The notes beneath the pieces were generated by a model that ran no database searches, was not told where the DNA came from, and worked only from the letters and a program-made list of their open reading frames with translations. The translations under genes were made by a program, and so were the position numbers. Positions 1-10,748 of a stretch of DNA of 64,000 bases are shown piece after piece. Origin of the DNA: Stentor roeselii (Eukaryota > Ciliophora > Heterotrichea > Heterotrichida > Stentoridae); NCBI GenBank assembly GCA_006503475.1, contig RSEH01000130.1:62001-126000 (forward strand), in the 5' to 3' direction. Positions within the stretch are counted from its first letter, which is position 1; each line of letters opens with the position of its first letter.

Positions 1-1513
1 AAACGACACGATTTACTACTTCTACACTGATGAAAAAGGACTTGTAAGGACTGAAGCAGGTGAAAGGTAATCATTAAAAAGTTCGATAAAAGACTTCCTT
101 ACATCGACTGAGATTTCAAAAAACCCTGAAAGTCTTCCGAACTATTTATTTATTGACTCTAAATGCAGAATTTGCCTTAATTCGAAACAAGCTCGTGAGT
201 TTTGGAATGTTTCGAAAAGTGAGAGAAAGATTTTAACAAAATTTGTGAATGTTGGAAGAGAAAAGACTTTTAAACTTAGGGTTTATTGGAAACTCAACTA
301 TGGGATGAGGTTTTTAGCTATTTCGGGTCAAATGCCTTCTTTGAGTAGAAGTGCGAAGATAAGATCTGTTAGGCCTTTGGGGATCTATAAGCATAAAGTC
401 ACTGAGTATAATTTTGCTGGAAGATTACTTAGGACTTCTTTTGATCCCACTTTACCGAATAGAAGCTCGATTATTACTAGATCAGATAGAGGACTACCAA
501 CAAACCTCGGACAAGACCAAGACCTAAGCCAAAAGTTTCTCCTAAAATTTAACGATAAAAAAAACGAAATAGTAGAACTTCCATCAGTCACAGGAATTCC
601 AGAGACCTTCGAAAACATCATAAAATTTCTAAACCAAAACATTCTACAACCTTCCGCAGAAGATTTAAGCCAGCTCAACGGTAAAAGCGAAAACACATTA
701 TCAGAGTTAATCGTTGATTTCATAATGGACAGTTCAGATCACTGGTGGTTTTTAAAGTGCAAGAACTACAAAACCAACTTAAAAGGTCCAAGGTACTCCG
801 AGTTCTACCATTCCAGGTCTCTAAACGAACACCAAATTCTAGCCCAGTCAAAAAAAAGCGAGAAACTTGAAATGGCTTCAATAAAATCAAGACTAAAAAA
901 CTTAGGTGATAAGTCGAAAGAGCTTTTTAATAAACAGAAACTCAAACTAGGAGTAAAAAATCTTTTAGACTTGAATAGAGAGTTTTATATCTCTCATTTC
1001 GGGGAAATTAACTTGGGACATCTTAGAAGTGTCAGTCCACTTTATAGTGAACATCTTGATTTGTACTCGAGGCAGATTGATCGAGTCGCTGCACATTATG
1101 ATGAGGTCAGGAAACAGGCGAAAAAAAATAAAGTCGAGACTAAGAAAAGGCAGAGCTTGATTGAAAATGACCAGAAAATAAAGGTCGTTGTTTTTAATGC
1201 TATTCAAAAAATTCAGACTTATCCTGATTTGATTAAAATTTTGGATATGTCTGAAAGTTTTTTTACGGGATTTTTGAATAAGGTACTGGAAGAAGAAAAA
1301 GCACTTAGCTTTTTTATTAAGTTTCAGTCAGCTTATGAATGGAGTATTAATTTAAAGCAGTTTCGAGTTATTGCTAATATTTTTGCTGAGGAGTGCAAAA
1401 GGTTTGGCTTATTTGCCAATAGGGATTTTTTGATTTTCAATAAATTTTTACAGAAGTATGAAAATTTGATGTTTAGGTCAAATTTTCATCTGTCTACTAA
1501 TGCTGGTAGTTAA
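1..1513 (+). CDS. 5'-partial gene of unknown function, one intron
   Basis: Open from the left window edge in the frame that starts at base 2, interrupted only by a TAA that falls inside a 15-nt intron (67-81). After removal the reading continues without a break to TAA at 1511-1513. The start codon lies outside the window. I do not recognise the protein. An early segment has two short Cys pairs (CRIC, about 35 residues before the first GTG codon). The middle and C-terminal parts are Lys/Glu-rich and mostly helical with no obvious membrane segment. The intron ends in AAG, less usual than TAG or CAG, so the 5' model is less certain than the rest. Bases 475-900 are A+C-rich and 900-1510 are G+T-rich within the same frame. 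Confidence 0.6.
67..81 (+). other. 15-nt intron (unknown gene 1)
   Basis: GTAATCATTAAAAAG. It contains the only in-frame stop between base 2 and 1511, and its removal keeps the frame (phase 2). TAA sits at intron positions 9-11 as in the other introns, but the 3' end is AAG. Confidence 0.5.
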
Positions 1514-2261
1514 GATAAAAGTGAAGATTTTTGATGAATAGTTTTATTGATTTTATCTAATTATTTGAGGTAATATCATGATATATGAATATTTTTAATG
1601 AAATTTTAGCCTAATTAGAAAGTACTCCTGAGATTAAGTTAATTAAAATGGCGCATTAAATTTTTTTTTTATACTATGATAGTTTTGGAATGATTCAGTT
1701 TTTTGATAGATAGAAACTATTTTTTTATAATACTGATAATTGCTAAACTTTAACTTATCTTAGAGAAGATTTTCAATGAAATTTGTTAATCGTATTTTTT
1801 TGAGAATATATTATTTTGGTTAGATTACTCATACTTCATCATGGACAGACTTAAATATAACTCTCAGTAAGAGGGCTAGGATAATCTCTGATCTTTGATA
1901 ATGTATAGTTCTGATTTCCGAATTTATTAAAAATGAATATTGATTCATTTTTATAAGAAATATAATTTAATTTAGATTCTCAAAGTTAATTATGATAAAA
2001 ATCAATATTTTTCAAAAACTAATTCATTCCAGAATCTGAAAATCCAAATCAAACTAAAAAAGAAAACGACTATAACCATATCAAGTTATTTTCAATTAAA
2101 TCCTAAATTGATTTTCGATAATTACTTGAAAATTTTAGGTTTAAAGTAATAAAAGTTTGAAAAAACTAAGAAATACAAGTAATTTTGCAATAAGATCAAT
2201 ATTTTGATATTCTTATTGTGTCACTGAAAAAATGGAAACTTACTGATTTTTTACTGTATAA
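1514..2261. other. AT-rich intergenic stretch
   Basis: About 750 bp, strongly AT-rich, with no open frame of useful length, no tRNA boxes and no repeat I could see. It must contain the 3' end of the upstream gene and the promoter of the ABCA gene; the last bases before the ATG read TGTATAA. Confidence 0.5.
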
Positions 2262-5200
2262 ATGTTTTTTAGGCACTACCGTTGTATGCTATATAAAGAC
2301 CTCTTGCTGGTGAAAAAAAGCCTTGCAGGGTCAGCTCTTTCATTTATATTCCCAATTTTACTTATGATCTTACTTGTGATCCTCCGAAAAACTACAGATT
2401 ATTCGACTTACGATGAAGAATCTTTAAAAGATGTCAACCGTGCGCTTCTGAGCTCCAATGTGACTTTATTGAAAGATTTCTACCAAAACAAAAGTAGCCA
2501 ACCACTGTCATATTGTTTTGATTATATCAACAGAGGGATGGATTTGAAGTATTCGATCATTTCGGATGACCCGGACTTTACTGAATATTTGGATACAAGG
2601 ATTCAAGAACTTTCAAATATGAGGGGAGGGATGAGTTCTTTTAAGAAGCTTGAATTCGCGAAAGAGGGGGATTTAATTGATTATGTGAAAGACTCCGATT
2701 ATAATGACTTGCCTAAAATTTGCTTCGCAGTCATCTTAGAAAAAAAATCAGGGTGGAAACTAAAGCTTCGATACAACTTTACAGAGAGCATCCCTCAAGA
2801 CTACGAGAAAATCGGAAAATACATCCCGATCTTTGACCTATCTGACCAAAACTTCATAAAAGAAGACCTTACAACAGCTCCAACCGACTATCAAGATCTT
2901 TTCATTGAGACAGGATTTTTGCCAATAATGAACTTTTTCGATAACTACATATATCAAGAAATCTACGGCCAGGAAGAAGACCTCAAAGCCTATGTGATAA
3001 AAATGCCATTCCGTGAGTACACCGAAGATTCTTTCAACAATGTGATAAGACAAACTCTTCCATTTTTCATAATCCTTGCAAATCTAATCCCAGTGGCTCG
3101 ACTAGTCTCCCAACTAGTATCCGAGAAAGAAGAAAGAATAAAAGAATTGATGTTGATCATGGGCCTATCATCTAAAGCCTACTGGTTCTCAATATTCACC
3201 ATTTACTTCATATACTACACCCTGGTCTCACTGATCCAAGCAATCATCCTAAAATTCGGAAGCGTTCTTCAATACAGCGACTTCGGCCCAGTCTTCTTAC
3301 TTCTCTGGCTATTCGGCCTGACCTGCATATCCTTCTGCTTTCTCCTCAGTTCTTTCTTCTCCAAGTCCAAGTCAGCAGTAGTCTTCACAATCATGCTCTT
3401 CCTCATAATCTATGTCCTGAACTTCTCAGTTGATGACCCTAAAATTTCAGCAAGTTCGAAAATGGGAGCGTCGATAGTCAGCACAATTTCTTTAAGTCTC
3501 ACTTGTGGCATCTTTGCCGATTTGGAATTGGGACAAATTGGAGTTAGAGCTTCGAATGCTTCTGATATTTTTTCGAATTATTCTTTTAGCATTTTCTGTT
3601 TTTTTATGTTGCTTGATTTTTTTGCGATGATGGGACTTGCGTGGTACTTTTCGAATGTCATTCCAGGAGAGTGGGGGCTTAATAAACCTTGGTACTTTAT
3701 TTTTACAAGAAGGTTTTGGTGTCCTAGGAAAGGAAAAGTTATGGATAATGAGGGAAAGGAAGTGAATTTACAGGAAAACTTTGAAGAAGTTGATTTTGAA
3801 CTGAAAACACAGATTACTGATGGAGATGCTCTTGTGATTAGGCAACTTTTTAAGAGTTTTAATGGAAAAACTGTTGTGGATCAGCTGGATTTAGATATTT
3901 TTGAAGGGCAGATCTTTGCTTTGCTTGGACATAATGGTGCAGGGAAAACCACAACAATTTCAATGCTAACCGGAATGATACCCGTAACAAAAGGTGACGT
4001 TCATTATCAGTCAAGTTCCCTTTCCACTGACATGGAAGGACTACGAAAGTACATCGGTCTATGCCCGCAGCAAAACGTATTATTCAGCAACCTAACCGCC
4101 TCAGAACATCTAAAAATTTTTTCCGAAATCAAAGGTCAAACCGACGCCACCCAAATCGAAAACGAGTCAAAACTTCTCCTAAGCGATTTAGGAATTCTAG
4201 ACCTTTACAACAAGCCATCAAAATTTTACTCAGGGGGTCAGAAAAGAAAATTATGTTTAGCTTTAGCACTGATCGCGAACTCTAAAATCGTTCTTCTTGA
4301 CGAGCCCACTTCAGGAATGGACCTGACAGCCAGACGAAAAATGTGGGACATGTTAAAAAATCAAAAACAAGGAAAAATCATTATCTTGACGACTCATTAC
4401 ATGGAAGAAGCTGATGTCCTCGCTGATCGAATCGCGATTCTTAACCATGGAAAGACTAAATGTTGTGGAAGTCCTTTGTTTTTGAAGAATAAGTATGGAA
4501 CTGGATTTTATATTAAATTATTGAAGACTCAAGATATTAAAGTCAATACTGAAGCTGATTGTGTTGAAAAGTTCTTTGAGGAAAATCTTCCTGAATCGAA
4601 GTTGATCAGTCATGTTCAGGCTGAAATCACTTTTCAGATACCTAAAAGTCTTTCGGAGAATTTGAAGAATTTTTTTGATTTACTGGATCGAAGACTTGAA
4701 GAACTTGGATTACTTAGCTATGGAATTTCTGTTACTACGCTTGAAGAGGTTTTTTTGCAGGTTGCTAAACAGGAGAATCCTGAAGTTGTTGATGGAATTG
4801 AAGGGGGATTGGAGATTAAAAAGAATGAAGGGTCTCAGGATGAGATTTTAGTTGATGAAGGTGCTTCTATGAACTTAAAGTTTAAACTAGAAACGGACAG
4901 GGTCATAAAAAATAAATTTTGCAGTGACTTCTGGGTGTTATCCAAAAAACGTCTGTTGATGACGAAAAGAGACAAGAAAAGCATCTGCATGGAAATAATG
5001 ATCCCAATATGTCTAGTTCTTGTAGGTCTCCTAGTCCGATTCAACAAGCCAGTCCTTCCCGAATTCAGTGCCTATCACCTAACAATAGACAAATTCTCTA
5101 CACCTCAAAAGCTTTTATTCGGTTACGAAGACACGAAACCTCTGATTCAATCATTAGAATACAGTAAAATAGAACTGATAGAAAATAAAGACCTTGAATC

Positions 5201-7334
5201 ATTCACAGATTACTTGACTTCTCACTGGGACATTTCCCCAAAAAGAATGGGTTCATTTTACAAAAAAGACGAAAATTCCGAAGTATTTATATTCAACAAT
5301 CAAACCTCTTTCCAGTCCTCAGCAACTTTTTATACCGCCTACACGACTGAACTAATAAGAAAAGTAGACCCAGAGTACAACTTAAGAGTTTACAATCATC
5401 CTTTTCCCCCAACTCACGACATGGACGACATTTCATTCTTGGGAGACGGGTTCATCGGGTCTTTGTTGGTAGGCATGGGCTGCACTTTTATTCCAGTAGG
5501 CATAATCGGTTTAGTTATGAAAGAAAAAGAGCAGAATATAAAACATCAGCATGTGATAAGCGGCATGTCACTTTGGAGTTACTGGACTTCTTACTTTATG
5601 TGGGATATAATAAAGCATATTCTTCCATCTGTTATGATTCCTGTTCTCACACTTCTCTTTGATTTACAAGCTTTTGTGGATAAAGATATAAAAATTTATG
5701 CCCAGTTTTTGTTGATATTGATATTTGGCTTCGCGATTTTTCCATTCACTTATGCTTCGACTTTTGTTTTCTCGAAGTTTACAACAGCTCAATATGTTAC
5801 TATTGGAGTCCATTTCTTAACTGGCTGCGCACTTCCCAGTGCTCTTTATGTTATGCTCTTCTATAAATCTTTGAGGAATACTGTTAAGGTCCTCGTCTGG
5901 GTTTTCAAGGTCTTTCCTAACTTTTGTCTTGGATGGGGAGTCATGAATATTGGATCAGGAAAAAATATTGCGGCTTTGTATGAGTTGGATGAGGAAATGA
6001 ATCCTTTTAATTTACAGTCTGCTGGAGGGGATATTTTGGTTCTTGGAATTATTTGTCTGGCTTCTACTGGACTTTTGATTTATGCTGAGTACCGGTCAGC
6101 AAACCCAAGATCATCTAAATCATCATCATCAGAACCAAAGCAAGTATCCTCTCTAGACGAAGACGTTCAAAAAGAATACATAAAAGCCCAAAACTCAGAT
6201 CAAAGGCAAGTAAAAATAAACATAAGAGGAATATCCAAGTCCTTCAAGACCTTCACAGCAGTGAACGATTTAGGTTTCAACGTAGAAGACGGTGAATGTT
6301 TCGCCTTACTCGGTATAAACGGAGCAGGTAAGACGACAACCTTCAAGATGCTAACAGGTGAACTCCATCCATCATCAGGTCAAATCTTCATCGGCGGTTC
6401 AGACGTGACCCAAGAGCAGTCAAAAGCCCGTACATTAATCGGATACTGTCCCCAATTCGACTGTTTAAACGAAACCTTATCCGTCCAAGAGCATCTCTTT
6501 CTTTACTCTTCCTTAAAAGGCATTCCAAAGCGCCTTGCCCCAGAGCTAGTCCAAGACATTCTCACAGAACTCGACCTCCAAAGCTACAAAAAACAACTCG
6601 CAGGAAGACTCAGCGGAGGCAATAAAAGAAAACTTTCAGTCGCCATCGCACTTATTGGAAACCCAACCGCAGTCCTTCTTGATGAACCTTCTGCTGGAAT
6701 GGACCCTGGAGCAAGGAAAAAAATGTGGAAGGTTTTGGGAAAGGTGAAAAAAAATGGAGCTGCTGTTATTTTAACTACTCATTCCATGGAAGAAGCTGAA
6801 GCTCTCAGTGATCGAATGGCAATCATGGTCAGGGGACAGTTTAAGTGTATTGGGTCTGCTAGTTGGATTAAGAATAAGTTTGGAGAAGGATTTGAAATTG
6901 AAGTTAAAATCAACTCGCCTGGAGAGAAAAAAGTTAAAAAAATGATGGAAAAAATAGAAAATCTTGAATTTTTAAGTGCTTTGAAAAAACTTAAGGCGGA
7001 GTTTTTAAGTGAAAATATTGGATTTCGAGGGTTTAGAGATGGGACTTCTGATGATTTAAAAGTTTTGGTTGTTAGGGTTTGCATTGAAAAAAGGGGGGAA
7101 AGGTTTAAGAAGTGGCTTTTGGAAAAGTTTGCTTATATTGAAGAAGTTGAACATTTTTTATCTTATTATAAATATAATGTGCAAAAACAGGATATTCAGC
7201 TTGGACATGTTTTTAGTGAAATTCAGGCTAATAAAGAAAAATTGAAAATTTCTGAATACTCTATCAGCCAAACTTCACTTGACCAGATATTCGATACTTT
7301 TGCACGATCAGACATTATCTCAAATCAAGAATAA
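2262..7334 (+). CDS. ABCA-family full-length ABC transporter
   Basis: 1690 residues, a single exon. The order is TMD1-NBD1-TMD2-NBD2, as expected for a full-length ABCA lipid/sterol-type transporter. The start (MFFRHYRCMLYKD) matches the usual ABCA opening with basic residues before the first membrane helix and a large exocytoplasmic loop after it. NBD1: Walker A GHNGAGKTTT near residue 556, signature YSGGQKRKL, Walker B LLDEPTSGMD near 680, H-loop TTHYMEEAD. NBD2: Walker A GINGAGKTTT near 1351, signature LSGGNKRKLS, Walker B LLDEPSAGMD, TTHSMEEAE. All catalytic residues are present, so it should be active. The exact substrate cannot be inferred. The ATG directly follows TGTATAA. Composition switches repeatedly along the gene (see findings). 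Confidence 0.95.
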   Translation: MFFRHYRCMLYKDLLLVKKSLAGSALSFIFPILLMILLVILRKTTDYSTYDEESLKDVNRALLSSNVTLLKDFYQNKSSQPLSYCFDYINRGMDLKYSIISDDPDFTEYLDTRIQELSNMRGGMSSFKKLEFAKEGDLIDYVKDSDYNDLPKICFAVILEKKSGWKLKLRYNFTESIPQDYEKIGKYIPIFDLSDQNFIKEDLTTAPTDYQDLFIETGFLPIMNFFDNYIYQEIYGQEEDLKAYVIKMPFREYTEDSFNNVIRQTLPFFIILANLIPVARLVSQLVSEKEERIKELMLIMGLSSKAYWFSIFTIYFIYYTLVSLIQAIILKFGSVLQYSDFGPVFLLLWLFGLTCISFCFLLSSFFSKSKSAVVFTIMLFLIIYVLNFSVDDPKISASSKMGASIVSTISLSLTCGIFADLELGQIGVRASNASDIFSNYSFSIFCFFMLLDFFAMMGLAWYFSNVIPGEWGLNKPWYFIFTRRFWCPRKGKVMDNEGKEVNLQENFEEVDFELKTQITDGDALVIRQLFKSFNGKTVVDQLDLDIFEGQIFALLGHNGAGKTTTISMLTGMIPVTKGDVHYQSSSLSTDMEGLRKYIGLCPQQNVLFSNLTASEHLKIFSEIKGQTDATQIENESKLLLSDLGILDLYNKPSKFYSGGQKRKLCLALALIANSKIVLLDEPTSGMDLTARRKMWDMLKNQKQGKIIILTTHYMEEADVLADRIAILNHGKTKCCGSPLFLKNKYGTGFYIKLLKTQDIKVNTEADCVEKFFEENLPESKLISHVQAEITFQIPKSLSENLKNFFDLLDRRLEELGLLSYGISVTTLEEVFLQVAKQENPEVVDGIEGGLEIKKNEGSQDEILVDEGASMNLKFKLETDRVIKNKFCSDFWVLSKKRLLMTKRDKKSICMEIMIPICLVLVGLLVRFNKPVLPEFSAYHLTIDKFSTPQKLLFGYEDTKPLIQSLEYSKIELIENKDLESFTDYLTSHWDISPKRMGSFYKKDENSEVFIFNNQTSFQSSATFYTAYTTELIRKVDPEYNLRVYNHPFPPTHDMDDISFLGDGFIGSLLVGMGCTFIPVGIIGLVMKEKEQNIKHQHVISGMSLWSYWTSYFMWDIIKHILPSVMIPVLTLLFDLQAFVDKDIKIYAQFLLILIFGFAIFPFTYASTFVFSKFTTAQYVTIGVHFLTGCALPSALYVMLFYKSLRNTVKVLVWVFKVFPNFCLGWGVMNIGSGKNIAALYELDEEMNPFNLQSAGGDILVLGIICLASTGLLIYAEYRSANPRSSKSSSSEPKQVSSLDEDVQKEYIKAQNSDQRQVKINIRGISKSFKTFTAVNDLGFNVEDGECFALLGINGAGKTTTFKMLTGELHPSSGQIFIGGSDVTQEQSKARTLIGYCPQFDCLNETLSVQEHLFLYSSLKGIPKRLAPELVQDILTELDLQSYKKQLAGRLSGGNKRKLSVAIALIGNPTAVLLDEPSAGMDPGARKKMWKVLGKVKKNGAAVILTTHSMEEAEALSDRMAIMVRGQFKCIGSASWIKNKFGEGFEIEVKINSPGEKKVKKMMEKIENLEFLSALKKLKAEFLSENIGFRGFRDGTSDDLKVLVVRVCIEKRGERFKKWLLEKFAYIEEVEHFLSYYKYNVQKQDIQLGHVFSEIQANKEKLKISEYSISQTSLDQIFDTFARSDIISNQE

Positions 7335-7591
7335 ATACCTCATAATATAAAAAAAATCTTAAAATAGCTTCCTAACCCCATTCCATTTAATCAATCCCTA
7401 AATCCTCCAAATTTCTAAATTTTCCCAAAACAAATAAACCACTTTTTCAATCTAAAATTTTATCAATAAAAAAAATCTTAAATCCCAAAACCAAAACATC
7501 ACCAAAAACACCCTAACACCCAAAAATCCTTCCCAAAATTACCAAAATCCACTCCTCGATTCATCTCCCATTCTCTACACTAAAATTTTCA

Positions 7592-8797
7592 TTAAACATG
7601 CTTCACCTCTGCAGTTCCAATATTAGACCAAGATCCAGAGCTGCTGTGTCCCTTCCTATTACTAAACAAAATCCTTCCAAGAGTATTATGTTTAAACACC
7701 TTGGGCGACTTAAAAGTCTTCATGGAGCCTCGAAGTTCCAGGGCTGAATTCGAGCTTTTAAACGAGTTTTTCCTTGTTTTCGAAAAACTAGTGTCCCGGG
7801 TGAAGTTGACTGAATTTATTACTTCTTTCTTTTTCATCATTTTGCATTTTCCTTCGAGTTGTTTAATGAAATCTTGCTGTTGGCCGATTATGCTTCCTGG
7901 ACGGCAAATTCGCGCCCATGCGATGTACTCTTCGGCGGATATTTCGAACTTTTTCATTGCGAACATCCCTACGAGTGTTTGACTTTTACCTAAACCTGCC
8001 TTGCAGTGGACTCCTATTGGAAATTCTGAGGCTTCTACGATTTCGATGAACTTACTGATTACGTTCATTGGAGGAAGAGGCCCTTTGAAGGGCAGATCAA
8101 AAAAATGAATTCCATTCCTAACAAACCGATCAGGATCATAAGCAAATCCATCAACTCGAATGACAGATTTGACTCCAATTTGATGAAAAACAGCAGAATA
8201 TTTTTCAGGAGTATACTGCATAAGTCCTTCATGATCCCTTGGGTCCGAGCTGGGACAAGGAAAGACGGCAATTTTATTAGGAACAATCCAGGTGATGTCT
8301 CCTTTTTCTAACGAGTGCCGACTTCGGTACTTGCCAATGTCGAAAGATTCATACTTCACCCAGCCTAGTTCAGTGCTTTTTTGAAGGACTGACAAGCAGT
8401 GAAGGATTGAACATTTGTAACTAGAATAACCTGGCGCTGCATCTCGGTAGTTTAGGAATAATAAGGGAAGGTTTTGGAAGATTTCCCAGGCTTGTTGAGC
8501 GGATTTTTTCTGGGATAGGATCAGAAACGCTCCCATTAGATAGGCACCGTTTGATTTTTCTATTGATTTCACTGAACAGTAGTGAGTCACTGGACCTTCT
8601 TGAAGGAGACGGTCTAGGGTCTTGCAGAACTCGATTGTGGTTGATAGGTCTAAGGGACCGGTCTCTGAATGTAAAGGAATGTATGGAAATTCCTATTTAA
8701 ATCTCACCAAATCAGAATTCAAAACTCTACCTGTAGGAGGATACTTTGCAGTGAGCCATGTAAGTCGATGAGGAATGATACTTAAACTAATTTCCAT
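7592..8797 (-). CDS. CDC14: CDC14-type dual-specificity phosphatase
   Basis: 396 residues from two exons; the 15-nt intron is at 8693-8707. The N-terminal exon reads MEISLSIIPHRLTWL, typical of the CDC14 pseudo-phosphatase A domain. The catalytic B domain carries HCKAGLGKS with nucleophile Cys near residue 260. The family loop is usually HCKAGLGRTG, so the R-T after G is K-S here, although the Arg/Lys position is conservatively changed. WARICRPGSIIGQQQ follows, the standard CDC14 segment. The C-terminal tail is basic and Ser-rich. CDC14 removes phosphate from CDK sites at mitotic exit and acts at cilia in some protists. The gene starts only 19 bp after the stop of the upstream gene on the same strand. 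Replacement of the P-loop Arg by Lys could lower activity and is worth checking. Confidence 0.88.
8693..8707 (-). other. 15-nt intron (CDC14 gene)
   Basis: GTGAGATTTAAATAG on the minus strand, phase 0, with an in-frame TAG at its end. Joining restores the CDC14 N-terminus (NSDL-EFPYIPL). It is the only intron here that starts GTG rather than GTA. Confidence 0.85.
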
Positions 8798-8816
8798 CTA
8801 TAGGTAATTTTATATT

Positions 8817-9731
8817 CTAATTCAACGATCTCTTTATAAACTGGTCAATCTTCTTTGAAAACTCAGCTCCTGCTTTCTGCCAAACAAAATTATGATCTCC
8901 ATCAGGTACAACAAGCTAATTACCAAATACAATATCTCTCTTGCCATCCTGAACAGCATCAAAAAGCCTTAACATATGAGAATGCGGAACAATTTCATCT
9001 CGAGCTCCAGCAATAAACAAAACCGGGCATCTCACATTTCTAATCCTCACCAAAGTGGGCCAATAATTCCTAAGAACAATTCCCTTCATCCTCGCGATCC
9101 AAGGCATGACAGAATCAACAACTTCTCCTAAAGACGTAAAAGTATTTTCCAGAATAATCCCTCGAACCTACTTACTTCCTACCTGTTGAAACTTCTCTCC
9201 AGCATAAACAGCGACAGCCCCACCAATAGAAGCTCCATAAATAAAAACCCCTGCATTTTTCAAGTCATTTCTTTCAAAAACATAATTCAAAACCGCATCA
9301 GCATCTCTTAAAAACCCGTTTTCAGAAGGAACACCTTCACTGCATCCATATCCTCTATAATCAACAGCTAAAATATTTACTTTAACTTTGAAGTAAATTT
9401 CGCTGAAGACATCAAGTCGAATTCCGATATTTCCAGCATTTCCATGAAAGTAAATTAACGTCGGGGTATTGACTTCAGGTCTTTTAAGCAACCAGGTTGA
9501 TATCTGGACATTGTCAGTTGTTTTAATGAAAATTTCCTCGAAAGGAATTCCTCGGTCTTCAGGACTTTTGTATCTTTCAGGGTTTTTGAAGTTTTCTTTC
9601 ATGTTGCCGAAAGGGTCGGGTTGGTAGATGATTCTGTCTTGCATCAGGTAAAGCAGTGCCAAGAGAATGACGAACACCCCGGCTAACATCACTGACAAGT
9701 TGTAAAGACTTGAAACGACGTAGGATAACAT
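8817..9731 (-). CDS. BEM46/ABHD13-like alpha/beta hydrolase
   Basis: 294 residues from three exons, with 15-nt introns at 9168-9182 and 8916-8930. There is one N-terminal membrane anchor (about residues 5-32), followed by the hydrolase fold: oxyanion-region YFHGNAGN, nucleophile elbow YGASIGG (Ser near 168), acid in AGARDEIVP and catalytic His in VPDGDHNF. The full triad is seen only after both introns are removed, which is strong support for the splicing model. Family members are membrane-bound serine hydrolases, some with depalmitoylase activity; the substrate is unknown here. The start codon lies 3 bp after the stop of the Misato-like gene (TAA TAA ATG), and the stop is 19 bp before the CDC14 start. 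Confidence 0.9.
8916..8930 (-). other. 15-nt intron 2 (BEM46-like gene)
   Basis: GTATTTGGTAATTAG, phase 0, ending in an in-frame TAG. Joining supplies the catalytic His segment VPDGDHNFVW. Confidence 0.9.
9168..9182 (-). other. 15-nt intron 1 (BEM46-like gene)
   Basis: GTAGGAAGTAAGTAG, phase 0, ending in an in-frame TAG. Joining gives KFQQ-VRGIIL in the hydrolase fold. Confidence 0.9.
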
Positions 9732-9734
9732 TTA

Positions 9735-10721
9735 TTAGTCTAAAAAGTCCAAATCTGAATAAACCTCTTTCAGGGAAAGGATGTAGTTATGAGACTCCAG
9801 GTCTTCTTCACTTACACCCCGGGTTGTCAGGAAGTCACTATAAAAGGACTCCAGGTTTGATGACTGGAATAATTTGCAGAGGTACTGTTGACTTGCTTCT
9901 ACTTTAAACCCTTCTGGTAAAATCAAAGGGTCTGAATCGTCTCGTAGAAAAAAGGCTTCAGTGAAAATAACACCCTGGTTTGAAAAGTTTCTGTTGTTTA
10001 GAGAAATTTCACAGGTGTTGCCGTGAGAGAACCTTAGAAACTTTTCAATGTAAAAAGACATGACTTCGAAGGACCTGTATTGGAAGCTTAAGACTTCTAG
10101 GGCAAGGGCTACTTCTGAAAGGTCTGTCTTGGACTTGACCTCTGTGCAAGGCACTAATAAAGCGTTTCCATATTCGGAAAGGTTCCAAATCGCTTTTCGC
10201 TCTTCCAAGGAAAACTTTTGGTTGAAGGATAAAATAAGGTTTGGGGACTTTGGGTAAAAATCACTTAAAATTTCTATTCCTTGGATGAATAGAGAGGAAA
10301 AAGAAGAGTCTAAAAGAGTGTGAATGCCTTGAAGTCGGTCAGAGGACTCAGAGAAGTAACGGATTTGGTCTTCTAGCTCTTCTAATGGTGAAAAATCTCG
10401 ATAAACTGGTAAAATGTTCTTTCTTGAAATCATTCCTGAGAGAAGGTCTGTCCATTTCTCTTCTGTGCTTTCGTCTTGGTTGATTTTTTGGATTTTTCCT
10501 CCCCAGAGAACTTCTGACTCTTGCTTTGAGGTTTGTACTGGAAAGGAGATGCTTTCTTTTAAGTCGATTCCTAACATTCGGGGGAAGTAACTGTCTTGGG
10601 ATTGGATGAAGCATGACTGGTGGAAGGATAATGGCTTGGATGACATGTCTTGGATTTGCCAGAAATATGATGATGAGAAATTTCCATAAAACCCGAGGTT
10701 AAATGTAAAGATCTCTTTCAT
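9735..10721 (-). CDS. Misato/DML1-like protein
   Basis: 328 residues. The ATG at 10721 was chosen because an upstream TTG is not a likely start; the sequence before it is TTGTTTATT. The N-terminus MKEIFTFNLGFYGNF then YFWQIQD matches the Misato segment-II pattern (R-E-I/V-x-T-x-Q-x-G-x-x-x-N...WN-x-Q), and FPRMLGIDLK follows at the expected place. Misato proteins combine a tubulin-like and a myosin-like segment and act in mitochondrial distribution and, in some organisms, spindle or TRiC function. At 328 residues it is much shorter than animal homologues (over 500), so the C-terminal part is reduced or diverged. It sits 3 bp upstream of the hydrolase gene and 27 bp downstream of another minus-strand gene. 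Confidence 0.65.
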   Translation of the reverse strand: MKEIFTFNLGFYGNFSSSYFWQIQDMSSKPLSFHQSCFIQSQDSYFPRMLGIDLKESISFPVQTSKQESEVLWGGKIQKINQDESTEEKWTDLLSGMISRKNILPVYRDFSPLEELEDQIRYFSESSDRLQGIHTLLDSSFSSLFIQGIEILSDFYPKSPNLILSFNQKFSLEERKAIWNLSEYGNALLVPCTEVKSKTDLSEVALALEVLSFQYRSFEVMSFYIEKFLRFSHGNTCEISLNNRNFSNQGVIFTEAFFLRDDSDPLILPEGFKVEASQQYLCKLFQSSNLESFYSDFLTTRGVSEEDLESHNYILSLKEVYSDLDFLD

Positions 10722-10748
10722 AATAAACAATTATCAATCCCAATTAAT

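Noticed and set aside
44-59. Possible 16-nt intron GTAAGGACTGAAGCAG
   Set aside because: Removal brings a stop within five codons; the 67-81 intron keeps the frame open to 1511.
7520-7535. One CCCTAACA unit, like a ciliate telomere repeat
   Set aside because: Single copy within a C/A-rich 3' flank; coding continues on both sides, so it is not a chromosome end.
10722-10730. TTG start for the Misato-like gene and similar TTG/GTG starts elsewhere
   Set aside because: Nuclear genes are expected to use ATG, and an ATG follows a few codons later in each case.
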